The notes beneath the pieces were generated by a model. It had not been told where the DNA came from. It ran no database searches and saw only the letters and a program-made list of their open reading frames with translations. Positions 10,456 through 21,174 of a DNA stretch of 64,000 nt are shown in pieces. This DNA comes from Artocarpus heterophyllus (Eukaryota > Streptophyta > Magnoliopsida > Rosales > Moraceae). How positions within the stretch are numbered: the first letter of the stretch is position 1; each line of letters starts with the position of its first letter. Made by a program: the position numbers and the translations under genes. The stretch spans positions 8,797,903 to 8,861,902 of the forward strand of contig CM046332.1 of NCBI GenBank assembly GCA_025403435.1. Reading direction: 5' to 3'.

Positions 10456-13400
10456 CTACGTGAGTAAATTCTGCAAATTTCGCATCCCCATAGCTTCCAC
10501 ATGCCTCTCGAAGACTCTCCCAGTAAGTGTCTTCGTAAATGGATCAGCTAAATTGTCCTCTGATGCGATCTTGCACACCGTGACATGCCCGCCCTCAACG
10601 AAGTCCTTTATCACATGATACTTCCAATCAATATGATTACTCTTCTTGTGAAATCTTGGTTCCTTAGCATTAGCTACAGCTGCATTGTTATCACAACATA
10701 GTGATACCGCTTTATCCATACCAGGAACTACCTCAAGATCCCCAAGGAACTTGCGGAGCCACACTGCTTCTTTCGAAGCATCACTAGCTACCACATACTC
10801 GGCCTCCATCGTTGAATCCGAAGTGCAATCTTGCTTCGCACTTCTCTAACTGATGGCACCGCCGCCCAGAGTAAACACAAACCCCGAAGTCGATTTCCTA
10901 GAATCCAGACAGGATTGAAAATCCGAGTCAGTGTATCCTAGAGGAGTTAAGTCCTCACCCGAATACACAAGCATATACCCTTGAGTCCTTCTCAGGTACT
11001 TGAAAATATGCTTTACCGCATCCCAATGGTTCGGTCCTGGATCTGCCTGAAATCGGCTTACAATCCTGACCGCATATGTAATATCCAGTCGCGTGCAAAA
11101 CATGGCATACATGAGACTACCCACTACCGAAGCATAAAGCACCTTCTTCATGTATTCTCTTTCTTCATAAGACTTTGGAGAGTCTTTCTTAGAAAGAGTA
11201 ATTCCAGACCTAGATGGTTGCCCACCTTTCTTGGAATCCTGCATTGCAAACCTCCTGAGAATTTTATCTATGTAGCCGGCCTGAGACAAAGCTATCATTT
11301 TGTTCTTCCTATCCCGAAAGATCTGGATACCGAGAACAAAATTAGCCTCACCTAAGTCCTTCATGCCAAACTGCTTGGTCAACCATAATTTGACCGATGG
11401 CAACGCCCCAACTTCATTGCCAATTAGCAGAATGTCATCTACATAGAGCAGTAGAAAAACCACATTCCCATTCTTAATGTGTTTGTAAACACATGGTTCA
11501 TCCACATTTTGTGAGCACCCATAAGTCTTGATCACTTGATCAAATCTTATGTTCCAAGAACGAGAAGCCTACTTAAGTCCATAAATAGACTTTAGCAGCT
11601 TACTAACCTTACCCTCTTGACCCGCGACCTTGAACCTGTCTGGTTGTTCCATATAAATGGACTTATCAAGATAGCCATTCAAAAAAGCCGTCTTGACATC
11701 CATCTGCCAAATCTCATAGTCGAGAGTGGCAGCTATGGACTAGAGAATTCGGATGGACTTAAGCATGGCTACAGGCGAAAAGGTTTCCTCATAATCGATT
11801 CCTTCCTTTTGCGTATAACCTTTAGCTACCAGTCTAGCCTTAAAGGTTTCGACCTTTCCATCCACTCCTCCTTTCCTCTTGTAGATCTACTTACACCCTA
11901 TGGGTTTTACCCCTTCGGGAAGATCCACAAGCTCCCAGACCTGATTAGTCTCCATAGACTTCATCTCTATGTTCATGGCCTTTGTCCAGAGTGTTGAATC
12001 AACATCCTCCATAGCTTCTGCGTAAGTATAAGGATCCCTGTCATGTTCATCCGGTTCAGCCAAGAAAACCTCCCCATTGAACATATACCTCTCAGGTTGA
12101 TGCCCGATCCTCCCACTACGTCGAAGCCCCTGAGATTGTTGTTCAGGTTTGTTTGGTTTTTCTACACCGATTGGAATGGTTTCGTTCGGAACCTTCGGAG
12201 TGAACGGATCACCCCTTAACTCCTCAAGCACCACTTTGCTTCGAGGTTTAAAGTCATCCATGTAACTCTCCTCAAGAAAAGTTTCATTAGTTGAAACCAC
12301 GACTTTAATTTCCTTTGGGTTATAAAAATAACCCCCTTTAGTCCCTTTAGGATATCCTACAAACACGCAAACTTCTGAACGTGCTTCCAACTTATTCGGA
12401 TCCTTAAACAGGACATGAGCCGGACATCCCCATATGCGAATATGGTTTAAGGATGTCTTCCATCTTGTCCACAACTCGTGAGGAGTTTTAGGGACCGATT
12501 TTGAAGGCACATTGTTCAAAATATAACATGCGGTTTGTAGTGCATATCCCCAAAAGGATAAAGGCAATGATGAATAACTCATCATGGACCGAATCATGTC
12601 CAAAAAAGCCCTATTCCTTCTCTCCGCTACGCCATTCTGCTGCGGAGTGCCCGGCGCAGTCAAATGGGATAAAATCCCATTTTCTAACAAGTGTCCCAAG
12701 AACTCATCAGAAAGGTATTCCCCACCTCGATCAGATCAAAGTGCCTTTATGGGTCTACCCAATTGCTTTTCCATTTCAGCCCAAAACTCCCTGAACTTAT
12801 CATAAGTTTTACTTTGTGGTGCATTAGGTACACATACCCATATCTTGAGTAATCATCAATAAAAGTGACGAAGTACTCATACCCTCCTCGTGCCCGGATG
12901 TTCATCGGCCCGCAAACATCACTATGCACAAGTTCTAGAACCGCTTCGGCCCTATTGCCCTTAGACCCATATGGTCTTTTAGTCATTTTACCCTCCAAAC
13001 AAGATTCACATTGAGGTATAGATTTCACCTTTAAGTGACTTAAAGGTCCATCCCTTACCAACCTTCGAATCCTATTCAGGTTAATATGGCCAAGGCGCAA
13101 TGCCAAAGATAAGTCTTATTAGAGTGAGAAGTTTTAAGTCTTTTTGAGTCATTATCACTTATCTCAGCATTAAGCAATAAGTCCATCTTAGGTTTTATAA
13201 AATATAGATTATTTTGCATCCATCCAGAACAGATAAAAGATTTGTTTTTACGAATCACCACTTTTTCATTAAAAGATACCACGTAGGAGTCTTTAAATAA
13301 AGAAGATACAGAAATTAAATTCCTTTTAAATTTAGGAACATAAAAATAATCTCGCAAAATTAAATTCCTATAATTATTAAAATAAGGATGGACATCTCCC

Positions 13401-14643
13401 ATTGCTTCTGCTGAGACCAAGGATCTATCGCCCATCCGAAGCGTTAAGTCTTCACACAGCAGACTTCTCGTTTCTTTGAATCCCTGCAGAGAAACACAAA
13501 CATGATTAGTTGCACCGGAATCTATGACCCATATGTCACTGGATACAGAAATTAAATTCCTTTTAAATTTAGGAACATAAAAATAATCTCGCAAAATTAA
13601 ATTCCTATAATTATTAAAATAAGGATGGACATCTCTACTGCTTCTGCTGAGACCAAGGATCCATCGCCCATCCGAAGCGTTAAGTCTTCACACAGCAGAC
13701 TTCTCATTTCTTTGAATCCCTGCAGAGAAACACAAACATGATTAGTTGCACCGGAATCTATGACCCATATGTCATTGGATTCCTCAACCAAACAAGTTTC
13801 TAAATATAGAAGATCACGCCTACCTCCCTTGGAAAGGAAGTCCTTGCAATAATTCTTTATATGCCTGACCTTACCACAGAAGAAGCACTTAAGCTTCTTT
13901 GGGTTCTTCTTCTTCTTATTCTTGCTCTTGGTAGCAGCAAGAATAGAAGACTTCCTACTCTTGGCCAGTTGCTTCTTTCCATTCCCTGAGTTAGGATTAG
14001 AACCAGAAGCAGCTACCATGTTGGCCTCACCATCAGCAGGAGACTCCCTGATCAGCAGTTCAAACTCCTGTAATTGTTTCATTAGTTCTGTCAAGGTCAT
14101 ATCCTGTCTATTGCTTAAATTAAAAGTAGCTCTAAACAGAATAAACTCCTTAGACAGAGTCTTAAAGACCATAGTCATCTGAGTTTCGGCATCGATGTCG
14201 GCTCCATTGGTTTGAGCCTCAGCGAGGTAACCCATGACCAACATCATGTGCTCCTTTACAGATGTCCCCGGTCTCTGTCTACAGTTTAAGAGTTTCCGAT
14301 GCGCCCCTTGTCGCTTTGTTATGGCCTGGCCTCCAAACATGTCCTCAAGATTATCCAAGATCTGCTTCGCAGTCTCATAATCTTGATGTTGAGCCTGCAG
14401 CACGTTGTTCATGCTAGCCATAACATAGCAGCAGGCCTGATCATTAGCATCTTTTCAGCGGTCGTACGCTTGGAATTGCTCATTACTTGAGTCTCCCGTA
14501 GGCTCGGGAGGACAAAGGGTTGTCAGTACATATTTCAGTTTCTCAAAGGATAGGACGATGTCCAGGTTCCGTTTCCAATCGTTATAATTCTCATCGGTTA
14601 ATTGGTTTTTGTCAAGTATCGATGATAAAGCATTTTTAGACAT
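10456..14643 (-). pseudogene. gag-pol of element B, broken
   Basis: Reads from ATG 14643 to stop 10456. Gag (14643 to about 13850) has an intact zinc knuckle CFFCGKVRHIKNYC except that the usual Gly is Arg, and runs without a stop into the protease. Protease keeps DSGATNH but is tandemly duplicated (see 13305-13780). Integrase HHCC and DDE segments span about 13100-12300, with a frameshift near 12750. Reverse transcriptase keeps YVDDILL (about 11425); RNase H follows. Stops: TGA near 14455, TAG near 11889, 11742, 11569 and 10847, several explained by TGG or CAG changes. This is the best-preserved coding copy in the window, but not functional. Confidence 0.93.
13305..13778 (-). repeat. 237-bp tandem duplication over protease region of B
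   Basis: 13305-13541 is repeated at 13542-13778 with few changes, including a 1-bp shortening near 13636. It duplicates the DSGATNH active-site segment and the following strand region. A and E have one copy. The duplication and the small indel put the protease out of frame. Confidence 0.9.
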
Positions 14644-14804
14644 TTTTAATCTATAATAAAGAATCATATACCAAACATAAGCAAACATATATAATAATTT
14701 AGTAAGATAACACAATCATGTAAAATCATACAAATGTGTTTATGTGTCAAAACCTTGAAAATATCACAACCTTACAACGATAATTCCTAACTCATAATTC
14801 AACA

Positions 14805-15110
14805 AGCTCCTAGGGGAGTCATGCCAAATTCAATCAAGAACACGGATCCCCTCCTGATTAATATATGCCATCCAGGACCCGTATGATCCAGCATATACTA
14901 ATAATCGTTTCTTTGGCCATTAATTTTATTAACAGAGCTCCTAGGGGAGGTTAATAATAAAACTAACGTGAGCGTATAACCACCGTTTTAATATTTTATC
15001 CATGATTTATAATCACCATCTAGGGGTGTGCAACCATAAATCATACTAAAATACCTTATCTTTTTAGAGATCCAATCTGGTACATGATAGAAATCCCTTC
15101 CTAGGGGTCG
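14805..15110 (-). other. Leader palindrome segment of element B
   Basis: CCTAGGGG motifs at about 14811, 14938, 15021 (CTAGGGG) and 15098 on the + strand mirror those in A. The hairpin GTTAATAA/TTATTAAC around CCTAGG is kept (about 14930-14960). Confidence 0.5.
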
Positions 15111-15599
15111 GGACCACCATGTTCTTCCTATAGACCAACGATGGAGGCCTTAGGTCCTCTCTTCGAAAACCTTCTCACACTCAATCTTTTGAAGTCAAGG
15201 TTTTATTTTAAAATCATGCATGAAAAATTTTAATATGAGCGGCACTCCCTATTCTATATGACATGTTATCAATATACATGGTAAATTATATTATAATGCA
15301 GACAAGCAAAGCAATCAAGCAAAGCTACAAGCAAAATAATAATAACCGTAATATTATGGTTCCACTCTAGAGAATAGAAAACTAAGATTACAAGAGAATA
15401 ATCGAGACATTTATCGATTCTTCATCCTTGAATCCTCAAGCTGTATCCTTCTTCATGTAATATCCATCTTCAAGTCTTCAATCCCGTATGAATCGAATAC
15501 TTCATATTTTCGATCATATCTAAATTTAATGTTTCTCAGAATCGTCCCAAAAATAAAATTAAAACTACACAGAAAAATTACACCTTTTCTGGACACTTG

Positions 15600-15775
15600 G
15601 CAGCTCTCGGTCGGCAGGCTGATCTAGGTGATCGGCCTACCGATCGTGAAGGTTCGGCCTGCCGGTAGAGCACCAAAATTTCTGCCCCACTGTCGGCCTG
15701 CCAGACCACACGTCCGGCCTACTGATCTATGACCTTCGGCCTATCGAACTGTGAGGTCTGGCATGCCGACCGAGC
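15600..15775 (-). repeat. GC-rich palindromic array in leader of B
   Basis: Six to seven degenerate copies of the TCGGCAGGC/GCCTGCCGA motif in the same leader position as 958-1192 of A. Confidence 0.75.
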
Positions 15776-16269
15776 AAAAAACCCTCATTCCAGAAAATAC
15801 AATTTTAATGTAATTTATCAATTTTATTTTTAACAATTCAAAAACATAAAATTAGAGACTCATGAAATACCTGGAGGCACCATCATCAATCTTTAAGATC
15901 CAACTTCTCGTTCCGTCTTCTCCGAATAATTATTTAATTACAAAATTCTTACAAATTAAAAATTAAATAACAATTCCTAGACGGAGATTATAGTCCGCCA
16001 TCTAATTACATGAAAAACCTAGATACACATTCTAACCTCTAAGGAACCATAACCAGTATTAATTAATTAATAAATAATTAAACTATGATTTAATCAACCA
16101 TAATTAATTAATAAACATTCACCACATAATCCATGACAACATATATATTATATAGAAACCTAGAGTGCCATCTCTTTATAAAATTCAATTCAAGCATAGG
16201 AGAGATTAAGATCACAAAATTTATGCATATAACATGATCACAAACTTGCAAATTTATGTAAAAATCTCG

Positions 16270-16281
16270 GCTCTGATACCA
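16270..16281 (-). other. Primer binding site of element B
   Basis: Minus-strand TGGTATCAGAGC, perfect match to the plant initiator tRNA-Met primer site, two bases from the 5' LTR end at 16284. Confidence 0.9.
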
Positions 16282-16283
16282 AT

Positions 16284-18298
16284 TGTTGGAAACATAGTGC
16301 GCAATGGAATTTTTAAAATTTTTCATCAGAGTAATTTTCAAAACACAAGTTTGACATGTTATATGTATAAATTAGATAGATCTTACTAACCTCAGTGTGC
16401 CGAAGAACCTCCGCAACCTGTGTAGAGAAGTGACGTTCCAGAAGAGCCTCAACCAACTGAGTCTTCTTTGATATTCTCTATCCACAACCGGAGTGAGTGT
16501 GGGCTCACACGTACAGCTCTTCCACCAGTGACTTTCCTTCCAACCAATAGAGAGAACCCAAAGCTAGTGCTCGTGATTTGTGAACAAAAGCTCTTAAGGA
16601 GTTTTTAGATGCTCACTAGAAGAGTATCACTCTTAATCTCTCAAATTGATCTGAGTAAATCATGAGACTCACTCCCTTTATATAGCTATTGGTCCTAGGG
16701 TCAGTCCGTATCAAATTAGGTCTCAAAAACTCGAAACAGAATCAAGTTCGGATCAGTATCTGATAAGATCCGCGTGAAAACACGTAATCTTATCTCCCGC
16801 TGATCGGCAGGCCGAACATTCTGATCGGTAGGCCGAACAGGCCAGTTCGGCAAGCCGAACTCCCGAGAAAAAATCTCCGTGAATCTTTTATTTTCCACCC
16901 GAGATTCTAAAGGATAAAGTCTTAGTTTTGATTCAAATAACCCAATAGAGAAGTTATCTGATCAAAACAAACTTCATCAAGATAATCTCTAAGAAAATAA
17001 ATCAATTCACAATAATTCTACAAGTTTATCTTGTTCTAATTTGTCCAAAATTAAAACAACCGATAAACAGACAAGAATTATCTGATCGCAATAATTCAAC
17101 AAGTTTATCTTGAAGTAATTTCTAAAAAAATTAATTCTACCGATAAACAGATATGAATTATTTGATACTTACAAATTTTAAACCAATCTGATAAATCTGA
17201 CATAAGTCACCAATTATTGGAAAAGCATGTCGTGTCGTTACAGGACTTTGTGAGCTAGCCAAGGGGACCAAAATGGACCTATAAAGTTCAAGCTCATGAT
17301 AATTATGAAACCCAATATCCTAGATATACATTTCACAATTATCAACTCCAACGCTACTCCACTAAAAGCTTGGAGCTGCACTCTCAAACTTTATAGAATT
17401 ACGAAGCTCGCGTAGCTAAGTCTCCGTGACATATCATAGTGTATCGCATCCCCATATGATCATCCATAATCGGCTTAAGGACAAGTTTTGTCTTACCTTC
17501 CCGATTATTTTTATCGTACGTTCCATTGTCTCACCATTAGAAAACTTACCATCCAAAGATAGTATACCATTCGGTTACACCTATGTATCCAAATGGTTGA
17601 GCGCTCCAGTTTTCCAATTACAGGACAACTTATATTAGAGGATATCATTACTCCTAAAGAGGAGCTATGGATTCCATATCTATGAATAACAAGTCTACGC
17701 TATCAAGAGTCATGCCTCCAACGTACCGGTATGCATACCACTATTGAGATGTGGGTGTCACCCTTTGGCACATCAAAAGACACAAGTCGAGATAACGGAC
17801 CCATTATTCATCTCAGGATTAAGATACAATACAAATGACTGTCTAAAGTGAATCGATTTGCCGAGACAGAATTATTAATCCAAATCAATTCACTTTATGT
17901 CCCGATCCAACACATCGTCACCTATGACAACGCGCCAATGTTTCTATTCACGGAGTCCAACTCCGATGGTTAAGACAAACCATCTTCCAAAAGGGATATA
18001 GACAACATAACAATCTTTATTTGAATAAAGCGCCCAACTTTATTCCCTCGATTGCAGATCATATGTTTTAGACCGTCACCTTAAGAATTGTGTCTTCCGC
18101 ATAATCAGTCCATCATATGCCCAATTCTTAAGGTTTAGACTGATAGTCTCATACTACTGTTTGCTTATCATACATTCAACAAATATGAACGTAAAGAGGA
18201 CAAGAATTTGGTATATATAATTGAATAAATTCTTTGTTGATAAAAATGTCTCCAAAAATGTATTACATTTTTACTCCTTAAGGCATACATGTCTAACA
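16284..18298 (-). repeat. 5' LTR of element B (2015 bp)
   Basis: Minus-strand TGTTAGACATG (18298) to TTTCCAACA (16284). TATA box near 16675-16686. U3 palindromic array at 16801-16862 with about four units, against about one in the 3' LTR of the same element. Confidence 0.93.
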
Positions 18299-18562
18299 GA
18301 TCTTTCAAAATAGGAAGAAGAAAATGATAGCTTTATCCTAAACGGCATACATAGATAAAATTTTCAAGAAGTATGGAACGCAAAATTCTAAGAAAAATGG
18401 GTAACCATCTAGGTCTAGAATTACTTTTTCTAAGAAAGACTCTCTAAAGTCTAATAAAGAAAGAGAATACTTCAAGAAGGTGCTTTATACATCGGCAGTG
18501 GGTAGCCTCATGTATACGATGCTTTACACACGATCGAACATTTGTTATGCGGTTGGGATAGT
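18299..18562 (+). pseudogene. Element C reverse transcriptase, second fragment
   Basis: Starts with the right GATCT copy of B and continues the C reading broken at 8471 (segment like IFRDRKNKMIAL, then KVLYASAVGSLMYAML), with several stops. It ends at solo LTR D. Confidence 0.85.
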
Positions 18563-20550
18563 TGTTAGACATGTATGCCCTAAGGAGTAAAAATGTAATA
18601 CGTTTTTGGAGACATTTTTATCAATAAAGAATTTATTCATTTATATATACCAAATCTTGTCCACTTTACGTTTATATTTGTTGAATGTATGATAAGCAAA
18701 CAGTAGTCTGAGACTGTCGATCTAAGCCTTAAGAATTGGGCATATGATGGGCTGATTATGCGGAAGACATGATTCTTAAGGTGACAGTCTAAAACATATA
18801 ATCTGCAATCGAGGGAATAAAGTTGGGCGCTTTATTCATGTAAAGATTGTTATGTTGTCTATATCCCTTTGGGAGATGGTTTGTCTTGACCATCGGAGTG
18901 GGACTTTGTGAATAGAAACATTGGCACGTTGTCATAGGTGACGATGTGTTGGATCGAGACATAAAGTGAATTGATTTGGATTAATAATTCTGTCTCGGCA
19001 AATCGATTCACTTTAGACAATCATTTGTATTGTATCTTAATCCTAAGATGAATAGTGGGCCCGTTGTCTCGACTTGTGTCTTTTGATGTACCAATGGGTG
19101 ACACCCACATCTCAATAGTGGTATGCATGCCGGTACGTTGGAGGCATGACTCTTGATAGCGTAGAATTGTTATTCATAGATATGGAATCCATAGCTCCTC
19201 TTTAGGAGTAATGATATCCTCTTATATGCGTTGTCCTGTAATTGGAAAACTGGAGCGCTCAACCATTTGGATACATAGGTGTAACCGAATGGTATACTAT
19301 CTTTGGATGGTAAGTTTTCTGATGCTGAGACAATGGAACGTAAGATAAAAATAATCGGGAAGGTAAGACAGAACTTGTCCTTAAGCCGATTATGGATTAT
19401 CATATGGGGATACGATACACTTTGATATGTCATGGAGACTTAGCTATACTAGCTTCGTAATTCTATAAAGTTCGAGAGTGCAGCTCCAAGCTTTTAGTGG
19501 AGTAGCGTTGGAGTTGATAATTGTGAAATGTATATTTGGGATATTAGGTTTCATAATTATCGTGAGCTTGAATTTTATAGGTCTATTTTGGTCCCCTTTG
19601 CTAGCTCACAAAATCCTGTAACGACACGACGTGCTTTTTCAATAATTTGTGACTTATGTCGGATTTGTCAGATTGGTTTAAAATTTGAAAGAGTTAAATA
19701 ATTCATGTCTATTTATCGGTTGAGTTAATTTTGTAATAAAATTAATTTAAGAAAAACTTGTTAAATTATTGGGATCAGATAATTCTTGTCTGTTTATCGG
19801 TTGATTTAATTTTGGATAAATTAGATCAAGATAAACTTGTAGAATTATTGTGAATTGATTTATTTTCTTAGAGATTATCTTAATAAAGTTTGTTTTGATC
19901 AGATAACTTCTCTATTGGGTTATTTGAATCAAAACTGAGACTTTATCCTATAGAATCTTGGGTGAAAAATAAAAGATTCGCGGAGATTTTTTCACGGGAG
20001 TTCACCCTGCCGGATGATGTGTTCGGCCTGTCGATCAGTGAGTGATAATATTACGCGTTTTCACACGGATCTTATCAGATATTGATCCGAACTTGATTTT
20101 GTTTTGAGTTTTTGAGACCTAATCTGATAAGGACTGACCCCAGGACTAATAGCTATATAAAGGGAGTGAGTCTTATGATTTACTCAGGTCAGTCGAGAGA
20201 TTAAGAGTGATACTCTTGTGGTGAGCATCTGAAACTCCCTGAGAGCTTTTGTTCACAAATCACGAACACTAGCTTTGGGTTCTCTCTATTGGTTGGAAGG
20301 AGAGTCACCGATGGAAGAGCTGTACGTGTGAGCTCACACTCACTCCGGTTGTGGATAGAGAATAGCAAAGAAGACCAGTTGGTTGAGGCTCTTCTAGAAC
20401 GTTACTTCTCTTCACAGGTTGCGGAGGTTCTTCGACACAGAAAGGTTAGTAAGATCTGTCTAATTTATACATATAGCATGTCAAACTTGTGTTTTGAAAA
20501 TTACTCTGATTAAAAATTTTAAAATTCCACTGCGTACAGTTTTTCCAACA
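18563..20550 (+). mobile_element. Solo LTR D (1988 bp)
   Basis: A single full LTR of the A/B/E family, TGTTAGACATG to TTTTCCAACA, flanked by the perfect duplication ATAGT (18558-18562 and 20551-20555). No internal region is present. This is the expected product of LTR-LTR recombination of a complete element. Confidence 0.93.
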
Positions 20551-21174
20551 ATAGTAAGTTAATTTCAGTCGGATCCAAGATCGAACCATTGAGTTGCGAT
20601 CAAGCTTATATTTTAAGTACCTGAGAAAGACTAGAGGTTATATGTTGGTGTATTCGGGTGAGGATCTAACATCTTTAGGATACACTAATTTAGATTTTCA
20701 ATCCTATCTGGATTCGAGAAGATCGACTTCTGGTTCTGTATTTACTATGGGAGGAAGTGCCATTATTTAGAGAAGTGTTAAGCAAGATTGCACTTTGGAT
20801 TCAACAATGGAAGCTGAGTATATGGCAGCTAGTGATACTTTCAAAAAAGCAGTGTGGCTTCGTAAGTTCCTTAGGGATCTTGAGGTAGTTTCTGGTATGG
20901 ATAAGGTGGTATCGCTATATTGTGATAACACTGCAACATTAGCTAATGCTAAGGAACCAAGATTGCATAAGAAGAGTAAGCATATTCATTGGAAGTATCA
21001 TGTAATAAAGGACTTCGTTGAGGCTAGGCATGTTGTAGTATGCAAGATTGCATCTGAGGACAATATAGTTGATCTTTTTACGAAGACATTAACTATGAGA
21101 GTTTTTAAGAAGCATGTAGAGGCTATGAGGATACGAGACATGTCATATTTACTCACTTAATGCGAATGGGAGAT
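20551..21174 (+). pseudogene. Element C reverse transcriptase end and RNase H
   Basis: Continues the C pol reading across D. The segment 20795-21160 is an open RNase H / C-terminal stretch (STMEAEY, then CDNT, then HIHWKYHVIKDFVE) ending in a stop near 21158. A purine tract GAATGGGAGA follows just before the 3' LTR. The last Cys/His and acidic residues look conserved, but the upstream part carries stops. Confidence 0.85.

Larger units (their letters stand above)
8472..18298 (-). mobile_element. Copia LTR retrotransposon B, complete but defective
   Basis: 9827 bp on the minus strand. Flanked by the perfect 5-bp target duplication GATCT (8467-8471 and 18299-18303). Same family as A and E. By eye the first 155 or so positions of its two LTRs differ at about six sites, so it is not a very recent insertion. 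It lies inside element C. Confidence 0.95.

Noticed and set aside
10981..14490. Plus-strand frames inside element B (and 53884-56991 inside E)
   Set aside because: Antisense shadows of the copia gag-pol on the minus strand.
20289..20513. Open frame of 60-77 codons in R/U5 that recurs in several LTRs (e.g. 8734-8501, 51536-51306, 59073-58843, minus)
   Set aside because: It has no ATG start in any copy (TTG or GTG only), a short out-of-phase ATG frame overlaps it, and similarity follows from LTR homology. Worth revisiting only if ribosome profiling shows use.
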